DNA from: Candidatus Bathyarchaeota archaeon | GTDB taxonomy: Archaea; Thermoproteota; Bathyarchaeia; Bathyarchaeales; Bathycorpusculaceae | Reading direction: 5' to 3' | Length of the DNA: 64,000 nt | Assembly: GCA_026014735.1 (NCBI GenBank) | Contig: JAOZHT010000001.1 | Span: forward strand, 372,001 to 436,000 | In this document: piece after piece, positions 8,283-16,499 of the stretch | How positions within the stretch are numbered: position 1 is the first letter of the stretch | How the letters are laid out: the number at the start of each line of letters is the position of its first letter | Made by a program: the position numbers and the translations under genes | Notes under the pieces: model-generated | The model's database searches: none | What the model was told of the DNA's origin: nothing | The model's input: only the letters and a program-made list of their open reading frames with translations

Positions 8283-8786
8283 ATGCCCAAGCAGCCCAAC
8301 AGCAAACCTAAATCCAAAGTGAAGCCTAAAGCAAAACAGAAACCCAAGGTCACTGAGGCTCCAGGGATAACAACCTCGAAAACCTACTGGATCGTGCTGG
8401 TCGTTATCATGGCTGTTTTTGTCTCTATTTTGGGTGCGGTGTCGGGTTTGGAACTGGCACAGATTGCGGCTTTGGACATCGCCGTTGCCGTCGCGATTGC
8501 GCTTGTAGGCTACCTCCGCGTGACGCCATCTAAGCTATCTATCAGCAAACGCGCCACCTTCATCTTCGCGGGCACCTCAATCATCGGCTTTGGCATATGG
8601 GCCCTCGTCTCGCTCTTAATAACAGCCGGCGGCGGGTTAATGCAGCTGGGAGAACTCCTTGGTGGACAACTCTTTATCGTAGCCAGCCTTGCCATTTGCC
8701 TCTCGCTGGGAGCCTTTGCAGGCGAATTAATTGGGCAGAACCGCAGGGTACAGGAGCGGCTTTTCCCGCCAAAAATGGATAACTAA
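8283..8786 (+). CDS. Integral membrane protein with Lys-rich N-terminus
   Basis: 167 residues. The first ~36 are a Lys/Pro-rich cytosolic tail (KPKSKVKPKAKQKPKV), followed by four predicted transmembrane helices (starting near residues 38, 58, 95 and 125). A TATA-like ATTAATAAG about 30 bp upstream of the ATG places the transcription start almost at the start codon, so the message may be leaderless. No family recognised. Confidence 0.65.
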   Translation: MPKQPNSKPKSKVKPKAKQKPKVTEAPGITTSKTYWIVLVVIMAVFVSILGAVSGLELAQIAALDIAVAVAIALVGYLRVTPSKLSISKRATFIFAGTSIIGFGIWALVSLLITAGGGLMQLGELLGGQLFIVASLAICLSLGAFAGELIGQNRRVQERLFPPKMDN

Positions 8787-8904
8787 GCCAGCAGCCAAGC
8801 GCAACTGCTTTTCCTTTGATGAAGCCCATAACTCGAAGCTTTGCCTCCGCGGAAGCTTTAAGAGCACAGCCATCAGCATTTCCTATCCATAAGGACCGAC
8901 CCCA

Positions 8905-9783
8905 ATGAAATTCGGCATCATGACACGCAACCCAGAAGCGTGGAGCAGCACACAGGTCCGCGAAGCCCTTACCCGCCGCGGAATCCCCTATGAATGCTTC
9001 ACGTTTCCCCGTTTAGTAGCGCGATTAGCCTACAAACCCTACTTCAAAATTAACAATACAAGCATCATTGATGACCTTGACGCCCTCATCATCCGCCCTA
9101 TCGGGCGAGGCAGCCTCGAGGAACTGGTTTTCCGCATGGATATGCTCTACAAGCTCGAGCGACAGGGCTTCTACATCGTGAACCCGCCCGCGGCGATTGA
9201 GCACTGCGTCGATAAATACGATATCCTCGCGTTGCTCGAAGACGTCGGCGTTCCTGTTCCCCGCACCCTCGCCACTGAAAGCGTCAATGAAGCCATCAGA
9301 GCCTTCAACGAACTCGGAGGCGACGTAGTCGTTAAACCCATCTTTGGCAGCCGAGGTCAAGGCGCAACACGCGTCAACGACATAGACATCGCAGACACAA
9401 TTTTTAAAGCAATAACCTTCCATCACGGCGTCATCTATATGCAGGAATTCGTCGAGCATGGCTTTAGCGACATCCGCGCCTTCGTCATCGGCGACCGCGT
9501 GGTAGCATCTATGCGTCGGGTGGCAACAGGCTGGAAAACCAACTATAGCCGAGGTGCGCGTCCTGCACCCGCAAAAATAAGCAAGGAATTCGAGGACCTC
9601 GCCGTCAAAGCCTCCAAGGCGGTAGGCTGCAAGATCGCTGGCGTAGACATCCTTGAGGGACCAAAAGGACCATGCATCGTGGATGTCAATAGCCAACCCG
9701 GCTGGAAGGGACTGCAGGTGGTAGCGGACATAAACATCGGTGACGAAATCGTCGAGTACGTGCTGGCTGAGCTTAAGAAGTAG
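8905..9783 (+). CDS. RimK-like ATP-grasp ligase (glutamate ligase family)
   Basis: 292 residues, normal for the RimK/MptN/LysX group. The N-terminal pre-ATP-grasp domain (MKFGIMTRNPEAWSSTQVRE) is followed by the ATP-grasp fold: VVKPIFGSRGQGATRV (nucleotide-binding loop), MQEFVEHGFSDIRAFVIGD, and the metal-binding end VDILEGPKGPCIVDVNSQPG. Family members join glutamate or a similar amino acid to a carboxylate, for example on tetrahydromethanopterin or F420 tails, the LysW carrier, or ribosomal protein S6. No lysW gene is nearby, so a coenzyme-modifying role is my preferred guess. A box A (GAAGCTTTAAGAG, about 8850) precedes it. It overlaps the convergent gene by 11 bp. Confidence 0.85.
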   Translation: MKFGIMTRNPEAWSSTQVREALTRRGIPYECFTFPRLVARLAYKPYFKINNTSIIDDLDALIIRPIGRGSLEELVFRMDMLYKLERQGFYIVNPPAAIEHCVDKYDILALLEDVGVPVPRTLATESVNEAIRAFNELGGDVVVKPIFGSRGQGATRVNDIDIADTIFKAITFHHGVIYMQEFVEHGFSDIRAFVIGDRVVASMRRVATGWKTNYSRGARPAPAKISKEFEDLAVKASKAVGCKIAGVDILEGPKGPCIVDVNSQPGWKGLQVVADINIGDEIVEYVLAELKK

Positions 9784-10774
9784 CGGCAAGCATCATGGTG
9801 TAGGGGTCGTCGGCGGCGGCTGGAAAAGGCCCCTGCAGGTTATCCCTATGCAGAACCCGCGCTTTTTTGTTTGTGAATTCGCCTATGAAATACGCAGTTA
9901 AGCCCAGTTGCTGCAGCGCCTTTGTTACACTCTGCTTTGCCTTTGGATGAATCGCCCCCAGAATCGTGCCGGTTGAAGAGAACGCCAGCACCTGCGCGTC
10001 GCTGAGCCCAAAATGCCCCTGCAGCGCCAACGCCTCAGATGGAACCGCAATTTCGTTCCAGTGAACTTCAAAGCCGACTTTTGATGCAGCCGCCAACTCG
10101 TTTAGCGCCGCCACAAAGCCGCCCTCCGTCGCGTCATGGAGGGCATGTACGCCTTCGATTTTCGCCAGCACCTGCGCCTCTTTAACGCAGCTTTGCATGG
10201 CGATAAGTTGGGCGTATTTTTTCTGTTTTTCTGCCCCGAAGAGCTTCTGCGCCATCTCTGGGTGGGCTAATGCATAGTTGGTGATGGTTTCGACGCCCAG
10301 GGGCTTGGTGCATAAAATTAGGTCGCCTGCTTCTGCATCCCCCGAGGTTTTCAAATGCTTTGGGTCAACTTCGCCGTAGACAGTGCAGACACCCAGCAAA
10401 TCGTTGAGGCTATCATACATGCCTGTGTGTCCGCGGACGATGGCTACGCCGAGTTCGTCGGCGGCGCGGCAGGTTTGCTCCATAACCCTCTGGAACCGCA
10501 AGGGGTCGGTTGGGCGGGGCCCCAGCAGCGTGATGGTGCAGAATTGGGGTTTAGCGCCTGACAGCGCCACGTCTGAGGCGGCGTAGTTTATCAGCAGCCA
10601 CCCGAACCATTCCTCAGGTACGCCCGTGCAGGGGTCAGCTGCAACCGCCACCATGAGGTCGCCGATGCGGTGTATGCCGGAGTCGTAGCCGATTTGGGGC
10701 GGCACCAGCACTCTTTGGTCGCATTGGATGCAGTTGAGCATTTTCTGTAGGTCTTTAGCTGCGAGTTTTCCCAT
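9773..10774 (-). CDS. AIR-synthase-related protein (ThiL/PurM/SelD-like), thiamine-linked
   Basis: 333 residues with the two-domain AIR-synthase layout. The N-terminal part has a Cys pair (CIQCDQRVLV) and the ATP-binding segments AADPCTGVPEEWFGWL and NYAASDVALSGAKP. The C-terminal half has ALHDATEGGFVAALNELA, a motif shared with HypE, SelD and ThiL. It follows the thiamine transporter with no spacing (stop TAA, then ATG), under the same TPP riboswitch, so a role in thiamine salvage or phosphorylation is likely. It is not an obvious ThiL orthologue, so the reaction is inferred from context only. Confidence 0.8.
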   Translation of the reverse strand: MGKLAAKDLQKMLNCIQCDQRVLVPPQIGYDSGIHRIGDLMVAVAADPCTGVPEEWFGWLLINYAASDVALSGAKPQFCTITLLGPRPTDPLRFQRVMEQTCRAADELGVAIVRGHTGMYDSLNDLLGVCTVYGEVDPKHLKTSGDAEAGDLILCTKPLGVETITNYALAHPEMAQKLFGAEKQKKYAQLIAMQSCVKEAQVLAKIEGVHALHDATEGGFVAALNELAAASKVGFEVHWNEIAVPSEALALQGHFGLSDAQVLAFSSTGTILGAIHPKAKQSVTKALQQLGLTAYFIGEFTNKKARVLHRDNLQGPFPAAADDPYTMMLAATS

Positions 10775-11323
10775 TTACATGTACGCCTTCAATGCTTTGC
10801 TTGCCTGCAGCAGGAAAACCGCAAAAACGGTGATTCCCAGCTCAGGCAGCATGTAGCTTCCATTGTAGACTGCCGAGTAAACGTAGGGGTCTATGTTTGG
10901 CGCATAGATGGGTGCCCAGTACACGACGCCCGAGATGAAACTTAGCATAAACCGCAGTGAAACAGCCACGGCGGCTCCGAGCGCGGGGTACTTTGGGAAG
11001 AAGCCAGCCAAGCCCAAGACGCCGAATGCAAGGGGATAATCCAGCAGCACCTGCACGGGGTCGATTGCATAGGGCAACAGGGCGAATTGGATAAGGCCGT
11101 AGATGACGGCGGTGACGACTCCTACTTTGGGTCCTCTGCGCAGCGAGAGCCAAATGATGGGCACCATCGACGCCAACGTTATGGAGCCACCCTGCGGCAT
11201 CACGTAGACCACTATGGTGCTAAGCGCCGTAGCCAACGCGGTGAAGATTGCGGCTTCAGCTAAAACTTTAGGGTTTCTAAAGGAATTTGGGTTCTTATAT
11301 TCACTTTTATACGGTGTGTCCAC
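10775..11323 (-). CDS. thiT: ThiT-like thiamine transporter (ECF S component)
   Basis: 182 residues with six predicted membrane helices, the standard size of ThiT. Family signatures are visible: an N-terminal EAAIFTALATALS helix, VPIIWLSLRRGPKVG after helix 2, and FISGVVYWAPIYAPN followed by YVYSAVYNGSYMLPE, the thiamine-pocket region. The start is GTG at 11323, directly after a TPP riboswitch whose conserved GGAGGG serves as the ribosome-binding site. No ECF ATPase or T component is in the window, so shared ECF modules elsewhere or solo transport must be assumed. Confidence 0.88.
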   Translation of the reverse strand: MDTPYKSEYKNPNSFRNPKVLAEAAIFTALATALSTIVVYVMPQGGSITLASMVPIIWLSLRRGPKVGVVTAVIYGLIQFALLPYAIDPVQVLLDYPLAFGVLGLAGFFPKYPALGAAVAVSLRFMLSFISGVVYWAPIYAPNIDPYVYSAVYNGSYMLPELGITVFAVFLLQASKALKAYM

Positions 11324-11422
11324 TTGTGTTTCCCTCCGCCAGTATTACCTGGTTCAGGTTCGTCGGGTCGACAGAAGGTACTGTCCTCTCAGCCGGATCA
11401 TTCACCAGCTCCCCAAGAACTA
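11324..11422 (-). promoter_or_regulatory. TPP (THI-box) riboswitch
   Basis: Read on the minus strand the aptamer consensus is nearly complete: GGGGAGC, CGGCTGAGAGGA, GACCCGACGAACCTGA, CAGGTAATACTGGCGGAGGG. The closing helix can form between CTTG near 11417 and CAAG next to the start codon. The conserved 3' segment GGAGGG lies 8 nt from the GTG start of thiT, so it doubles as the Shine-Dalgarno sequence. Thiamine pyrophosphate binding should hide it and stop translation. TPP riboswitches are known but uncommon in archaea. Confidence 0.93.
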
Positions 11423-12009
11423 AACAAACAATGCAGGCTTGAGCCATATAGGTTTTGCGTGATTAAGCGGGCGGGCTTTCAGGGGCAACCTGTCAGAGCT
11501 GACTCAGCCAAGAGCTCCGCAAAAACCAGCTTTTGCTCCCGCTCTGCTCGATTCTATGTTTTCTCCATGCCAACGATGAATATCCTTATACACAAAAACA
11601 CCGAAAAACAGCACACTCGGCGTCAATAGGGTTTTGTGGCTACAAACGGAGGCACCCGACGACAAAAGGCGTCTGCTCTTGCCAGCCCCATTTTTTGTAT
11701 AGTTGTTGTTGTGGGGGATCCCTCTTTATTCAACAACAACCCGCGGACTGAGCAAATCAATGCTTTTTGGCAGCAGGCGCTGGGGCCTATTGCAGGCTGG
11801 TTGTGCAATCAGCCACAAGCAGAACAGCACCCAATTATGGCGCTTCAAGCCGATTCTGCAAGAACCTTGGCTCTTTTGACTGTTAACGGTCCTGCAAAAA
11901 CATTACCGACAACGAGGCGCCTCCAACGTAGTTGCCCGCTGAGTTTTTCGGTTTTCCGACTCTATTACGCTGTTCCATTAGAGGCATAATGGGGTGATGT
12001 TGAAAAGGG
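11423..12009. other. Gene-free spacer between the TPP riboswitch and the OLD island
   Basis: I see no convincing coding sequence. It should contain the minus-strand promoter of the thiT transcript just above the riboswitch, and it holds dispersed repeat copy 2. Plus-strand open frames run across the repeat and lack domains or ribosome-binding sites. Confidence 0.5.
11701..11826 (+). repeat. Dispersed hairpin repeat, copy 2
   Basis: Begins AGTTGTTGTTGTGGGGGATC; GTTGTTGTTG at 11702-11711 is a perfect inverted match of CAACAACAAC at 11731-11740, giving a 10-bp stem. It continues with AATGCTTTTTGGC, ATTGCAGGCTGGTTGTGCAA and CAGCCACAAGCAGAACA. GGCTGGTTGTG and the nearby CAGCC can pair as a second small stem. 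Confidence 0.8.
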
Positions 12010-12056
12010 TGGTGCTAGGGGCAGGATTCGAACCTGCGAACCCCTGCGGGAAAGGA
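12010..12056 (-). repeat. Distal 47-bp direct repeat of the tRNA-Leu 3' exon (att-like site)
   Basis: Identical to 14109-14155 except one base (12018 G against 14117 C). It contains the CCA, acceptor 3' strand, T arm and variable arm of tRNA-Leu but no 5' half, so it is a displaced tRNA fragment, not a gene. It marks the far edge of the inserted OLD nuclease segment. Confidence 0.85.
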
Positions 12057-14108
12057 GTTGCTTTATGTGTTGTAAACTTTTCTGCCAATAATCCGAATAA
12101 TTACCTTTTGATTTGATACTTGGTAGATTTCCCTATAAACGCCAGTTTAGGCAACTCTTCCGCAACTACTTTTGAGTTTTATGTCTTGGCGTGTTTTTTC
12201 CACCAACCAATCGAGTTTTCCAGAACGAAAATGCCTTAAAATGCAGCATCTACCGATAGCTTGCGTATGTCTTGGCTTCTTCAAGGACGTTAAATATCAT
12301 AAAAAGAATTTAAATTATCAATAAAATTCATCTTTAGCTCATTCATGAACTCTTCGTCTTTTTCAATATCTTCCTTAAGAATTTTTTCGCAAATTGACTT
12401 AGCTATTGTGGTTTTACGTCCTCTTTCTTTAATTTTCTTGATTACTTCTTCGTCAGTTTTTTGTTCCAGTTCTTCTTTAGGGATATGCAGTACCTCGGAT
12501 AAGATGTCTCGAGGTATATAATTTTCAATCTCTTTTCTTTTTAAAACCCAAGTCTTGATTCCTGAAGCTTTACATTTATTCGTGAATGTCATCAGAAGCT
12601 CTTTGTTTTTATCTTTTTCAATGTTATCCAAGTCAATGATGAATAGGGATTTTCTGGCAATTTTTTTTATAGTTTCCGGTTCAAGGAATTCAAGATTTCC
12701 TTTTCCACCAAAATGTATTAAGCCAATATTCGTTGATGCCATCTTAATATCGTCTACAAAAAATTGTAACCACTTGCAAATGTATTCCTTGTCAGCCGGA
12801 CCCTCGTACCAAATTATTGCATCGTATAAGATTGCATCCAACCCGTTGCTTCCTATTTCTCTTAATGCTAAGTCGATTTCTTTTCCTGAGATATTTCTCA
12901 CCCTTTCATTCGTGTGAAGAAAGATAGTATCTACATAAGACGGATCGATAAAAATTGGAGAATGGGTAGCACAAATGATTTGAATATCATGTTTACGTTT
13001 GAAAAGAACTTCTCTGAGTGATTTTGCAGCGCCAGGATGTAGGTGCGATTCAGGCTCATCTATCGTCAGAATGTCGCCAGGACAACATGAACTTAATTGT
13101 AAAATAGTTTTTAGGCCAAAGAGCATTCCATCTGACAATTTTTCGAGAGGGAACCATTCTTCTCCGTCGCCAAGCTTAACAACAATATTGGTGTCATCCG
13201 GCTGGCTGCCTTTCCTTGGCTTCTTAATTTCTATTTTGCTTCTAAAAATCTCTTTAAACATCTCACTGACTGCAACCAACCTTTCGCTGCAGCACAACAA
13301 ACAATATTCTAAATGCTCTTCGAGGTTAGAACCATCTGACTCTAGTTTTGCCATTGACCAAATATTTTTCTCTTGTTTAAAAGATTGTAAACTTGATACT
13401 GATTTAATAAAAACAGATCCAATAACAAAAGCTAAAAAAATTGAGTCTACGCAGTCTGTTTTTTCTAACCACTCATAAAATAGTTCTTCCGAAGCAACAC
13501 CTCTTTTTTCTCATTATTTAACAAGGTAAATTTGAAGCGGGGCCCATCAGATAGACTGAGACTCATATCGATGCACAGGTATTTCGCCTGATCCAAAACG
13601 TCTCGGTACGTAAGCGTGCCATAGTTATTCCTTGATGTTTTGATTGCCGTATGTAGTGCATCAGTCATTATGTCTTTAAGAGGTTTTTTCTTTATTACTT
13701 CAATCTCCATTTTTATTTTTTTATCTATAAAATCATCCTGTTTACCACTAGTTCTTCTTAACGAATCTTCATATGACAAAAGTAACGTTTCTAATACTCT
13801 TTCGTCTGAGAATACGTCCAAGATGCTCGAAGTTAATCTAAAAGTATAGGCTGTCTCTATCGAAATTTCCCTTAGTGGTACTCTATTCGGCTTAAAATAT
13901 GCAGAAACGTCTTGAATGTCATGCATTCGATTTGAACCAAGTAGGGATAGAGCGCTAATAATGGTCGATTTTCCGCTGGAATTAGGTCCTGTTAAGGATG
14001 TCCATTTTGAGAATCCTTCGCTTGTATAGTTACTCAATCCTCTAAAGTTGCTAATCTCCAGTTTCTCGAGGAATACACCCAATTTTCCTTCCACCGAAAT
14101 AGTACTTG
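12057..14108. mobile_element. tRNA-Leu-integrated island carrying a single OLD nuclease gene
   Basis: About 2.05 kb between the two 47-bp copies of the tRNA-Leu 3' exon, the layout left when an element integrates into a tRNA gene and restores its 3' end. The interior is visibly more AT-rich than the neighbours and its cargo is a defence-type nuclease. No integrase or other mobility gene is visible in it. The stretch 12057-12289 between the distal repeat and the cargo gene holds nothing I can support. It may be a remnant or rely on an integrase supplied in trans. Confidence 0.7.
12290..14082 (-). pseudogene. OLD-family ATP-dependent nuclease (ATPase + TOPRIM), split by a -1 frameshift
   Basis: The N-terminal part (frame ending at 13465) has LEKLEISNFRGLSNYTSEGF and the Walker A loop GPNSSGKSTIISALSLLG. 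The C-terminal part (frame from above 13354) has the Walker B/D-loop LTIDEPESHLHPGA and a CATHSP switch, then a TOPRIM domain (YEGPADKEY, IIDLDN). Joining the frames by re-reading one A in the A6 run (T6 at 13504-13509) gives the smooth junction NEKKRGVASEELFYEWLEK and a protein of 597 residues, similar to OLD/GajA-type nucleases. Start is probably TTG at 14082 with GGAAGG upstream. No GajB-like helicase accompanies it. It may be a dead gene, a sequencing slip, or expressed by slippage. Confidence 0.8.
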
Positions 14109-14236
14109 TGGTGCTACGGGCAGGATTCGAACCTGCGAACCCCTGCGGGAAAGGATATCCCATCCGTGGGGCCAGACCTGCCGGCCAAACGTTGATCTTG
14201 AGTCCTTCACCTTTGACCTGGCTTGGTTACCGTAGC
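14109..14236 (-). tRNA. tRNA-Leu(CAA) with a 40-nt anticodon-loop intron
   Basis: Acceptor strands GCTACGG (5' end at 14236) and CCGTAGC (14119-14113) pair perfectly, and the CCA is encoded (14111-14109). The D arm reads ACCAAGCCAGGTCAAAGGT, typical of class II leucine tRNA. The anticodon stem AAGGA/TCCTT encloses CTCAAGA with anticodon CAA (14200-14198). A long variable arm (CCCGCAGGGG) precedes the T arm GCAGG-TTCGAAT-CCTGC. The intron spans about 14157-14196, at the canonical position after base 37, and should form a bulge-helix-bulge. Confidence 0.93.
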
Positions 14237-14311
14237 CCAGTGCAGTACAAAGGTTTGGGTTCTGGCTTATTAATCATTTCCCATCCCCCCAGTTGGCAAG
14301 CGTTGGGGTTT

Positions 14312-14351
14312 GTCAAGAAATGTAGACTAAGCCTTGTCAAGAAACCTATAC
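14312..14351 (+). promoter_or_regulatory. Tandem palindromic operator upstream of a secreted protein gene
   Basis: GTCAAGAAATGTAGAC (14312-14327) and a weaker GTCAAGAAACCTATAC (14336-14351), start-to-start 24 bp, end 39 bp before the ATG at 14391. The same motif in the same kind of arrangement precedes the genes starting at 25942, 32934 (minus) and 35573 (minus). Confidence 0.65.
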
Positions 14352-14390
14352 AAGAACCCATAAATCCAAAAGAAAACTCTGCCATTAACC

Positions 14391-15218
14391 ATGAAACACG
14401 CATGCAAAATCTTCACGGTTGCCCTTGTGCTTGTACTGGCAGCTTCCACCTCACTGCTGGCTGCCATGGCATCAGCTGAGGTATCGGTTCCTTCGGTTCC
14501 CCAGTTCAGCCTCCCCGTCGTCGACAACTCCCGCTATGTACCCGAAACCTTCACCACCGACTCCTACACCGGCCAAACCACCAGCCAAGGCGGCTACACC
14601 TTGGAGAACATAACGGTGCAGGTTACGATTAAAAATCAGCCTTTCACCTCCAGCCTCCTCCCAGACGGCAACGTAACCCAGCTCCGTTATGCGGTACGCT
14701 TCAAGGGCCACTTTGATGGCTGGTCGGGTTCCTCTGAGCAGGTTGCCTATGCAGTTCAGGTCTCCGGCAAGGGCGAAACGGTGGTTGAGTATTTCAAGGG
14801 CTGGAGCGGATATTCCAGTTCCGGCTATCAGCAGCTGCCCAACATAGACGGAGCCCAAGTTGACTTCCAAGTGAAAGCGCAGGTAGGCTACGACTACAGC
14901 TACAACTCAGGCGACGGCTACCCCTTCCCCCTCCACGACTTCAATGTTCTAGCCGAAAGCAGCTGGAGCGATATCCAAACAGTAATTCTCCCCGGCGCAG
15001 ATGACCCCGCCCCACAGCCGACCTCTACTCCCCTGCAGGTAACATCGCCGCAGTATCCCCAGCCCACCGAAAACGCCGCGTTGCCCCCTCAGCAATCTAA
15101 TCCAGAAGGGTTCGCTGAAATCAACCTTGACAGCGATGTGCTCCTTCAGGCAGCGGTGTTGGCCGTGGTGCTTGTTGTGGTCGCCGCCTTGATTGTTGTC
15201 ATGGTGCGTCCCCGCTAG
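14391..15218 (+). CDS. Secreted, C-terminally anchored surface protein
   Basis: 275 residues: a signal peptide (VALVLVLAASTSLLAAMASA, cleavage near residue 29), a beta-rich ectodomain, a Pro/Thr/Gln-rich stalk (PAPQPTSTPLQVTSPQYPQP), and a C-terminal transmembrane helix (LQAAVLAVVLVVVAALIVVM) ending in RPR. Function unknown. The paired 16-bp palindromes upstream suggest it is co-regulated with the two PQQ-propeller proteins and the secreted protein at 31921-32934. Confidence 0.8.
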   Translation: MKHACKIFTVALVLVLAASTSLLAAMASAEVSVPSVPQFSLPVVDNSRYVPETFTTDSYTGQTTSQGGYTLENITVQVTIKNQPFTSSLLPDGNVTQLRYAVRFKGHFDGWSGSSEQVAYAVQVSGKGETVVEYFKGWSGYSSSGYQQLPNIDGAQVDFQVKAQVGYDYSYNSGDGYPFPLHDFNVLAESSWSDIQTVILPGADDPAPQPTSTPLQVTSPQYPQPTENAALPPQQSNPEGFAEINLDSDVLLQAAVLAVVLVVVAALIVVMVRPR

Positions 15219-15272
15219 GCTGCCGGCTTTAACCGCAAAGGTAAAAACCTCATATGGCGATAGTTAAGCTGC

Positions 15273-16160
15273 ATGCCCACTGCGCACCGTATTATCTTAG
15301 GCAGCAGCCAAAACATGAGTGAACTCAGCAGCGGCTCCGTCGAGTTGATGGTGACTTCGCCGCCTTACCCCATGATTGCGATGTGGGACCAAATTTTCTG
15401 TCAAGCTGACCCCCAGATTGCCGCTCTTTGGCAAAAGCTGGAGGCGAACGGCAGCGATGGAGCGGTGCGGCAAATCTACGATGCCATGCACAGCTACCTG
15501 GGCAAAGTCTGGGCTGAAACCTACCGCGTCCTCGTCGAGGGCGGCATAGCAGCCATAAACATCGGCGACGCTACCCGCCGCATAAACGGCAGATTCCAGC
15601 TTTTCCCCAACCACAGCCGCATCATCGAGGTCTGCGAGCAAATCGGCTTCACCACCCTACCATATATACTCTGGAAGAAACCCACCACCAAACCAACCTA
15701 CAAGGGCAAAGGCGCCTTTCTAGGCTCAGGCTTTCTGCCACCCAACGCCTACGTTACTTTGGACTGCGAGTTTATTCTGCTGTTCCGCAAGGGGGCACTG
15801 CGCAAGTTCCCGCCTCACCATGAGTTGCGCTATGAGAGCCAATTCAGCAAGGCGCAGCGGGACGAGTGGTTTAGCCAGATTTGGGATTTTAAGGGTGCCC
15901 GGCAAACTGACTCTGAGCTGGAGCGGCGTACAGGGGCTTTTCCCGATGAGGTCGCAGAGCGGCTTATTCGGATGTTTAGTGTACGCGGCGAAACTGTGCT
16001 TGATCCCTTTTTGGGTTCGGGCACCACTATGAAGGCGGCGATGCAAACGGGGCGCTGCTGTGTGGGGTATGAGCTTGATGTGCGGCTTTTGAATGTGATT
16101 GAGGCAAAGATCGCTGGCTGCAGCGGTGGAGAAGCCAAAGTTACCGTTACACAGCGGTAG
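15273..16160 (+). CDS. DNA methyltransferase, N4-cytosine/N6-adenine type (beta class)
   Basis: 295 residues. The catalytic motif IV is TSPPYP near residue 30 (TSPPY favours N4-cytosine, though N6-adenine is possible). The SAM-binding motif I, DPFLGSGTTMKAA, is near residue 248, so the order IV then I marks a beta-class enzyme. WKKPTTKPTYKGKGAFLGSG may be part of target recognition. No restriction endonuclease overlaps it, but a small PD-(D/E)XK-like protein is encoded 0.7 kb downstream. It may be an orphan methyltransferase or part of a loose restriction-modification pair. Confidence 0.88.
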   Translation: MPTAHRIILGSSQNMSELSSGSVELMVTSPPYPMIAMWDQIFCQADPQIAALWQKLEANGSDGAVRQIYDAMHSYLGKVWAETYRVLVEGGIAAINIGDATRRINGRFQLFPNHSRIIEVCEQIGFTTLPYILWKKPTTKPTYKGKGAFLGSGFLPPNAYVTLDCEFILLFRKGALRKFPPHHELRYESQFSKAQRDEWFSQIWDFKGARQTDSELERRTGAFPDEVAERLIRMFSVRGETVLDPFLGSGTTMKAAMQTGRCCVGYELDVRLLNVIEAKIAGCSGGEAKVTVTQR

Positions 16161-16268
16161 ACGCGTGTCGGCGATTGCTGCAGGCCTGGTCAGGTTCCTT
16201 TATCGTTGATTGTGGTGTTGCTGGTGGGCACCAACACAGATTTATTAGCTGTTTTCCAGTGCCTTTGA

Positions 16269-16397
16269 ATGGTGAATACTTTGCGTTTAAAGAAAATACT
16301 GCTTGTCGCCGGCCTCGGCGCCGCCGTAGGCGTCGGTTTAGGGTTATTTGTTGCATCCGCTAAAAAAGAGAAGCACAAACGCAATTTTTTCTGCTAA
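16269..16397 (+). CDS. Small single-span membrane protein
   Basis: 42 residues: a short basic start (MVNTLRLKK), one hydrophobic, Gly-rich helix (ILLVAGLGAAVGVGLGLFVA) and a charged tail (KKEKHKRNFFC). The positive-outside-membrane pattern and the sharp hydrophobic core suggest a real short gene despite its size. Function unknown. Confidence 0.45.
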   Translation: MVNTLRLKKILLVAGLGAAVGVGLGLFVASAKKEKHKRNFFC

Positions 16398-16499
16398 GCT
16401 TCTCCTCAATGGCTCTTGGCGGAGCCTGCCTGTTGCTGCTTGCATGCACCCACATACGTTAATACCCCTAAAAGCCCCTGCATAGACTGAGGTTTTGGT

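Noticed and set aside
9025-9789. 254-codon minus-strand frame opposite the RimK-like gene
   Set aside because: It is antisense to a clearly conserved ATP-grasp enzyme; Cys/His-rich random-looking sequence typical of a shadow frame.
11636-11989. 117-codon plus-strand open frame
   Set aside because: Covers dispersed repeat copy 2, has no ribosome-binding site and no protein-like features.
12010-12056. A second tRNA gene
   Set aside because: Only the 3' part of tRNA-Leu is present; no D arm or anticodon arm, so it is an attachment-site remnant.
12057-12289. Possible integrase remnant or small ORF behind the OLD gene
   Set aside because: Minus-strand frames contain a vague HFKAFSFWKTRL-like stretch and a 45-codon frame (LRHFRSGKLDWLVEKTRQ), but no recombinase motif (Arg-His-Tyr set) can be assembled.
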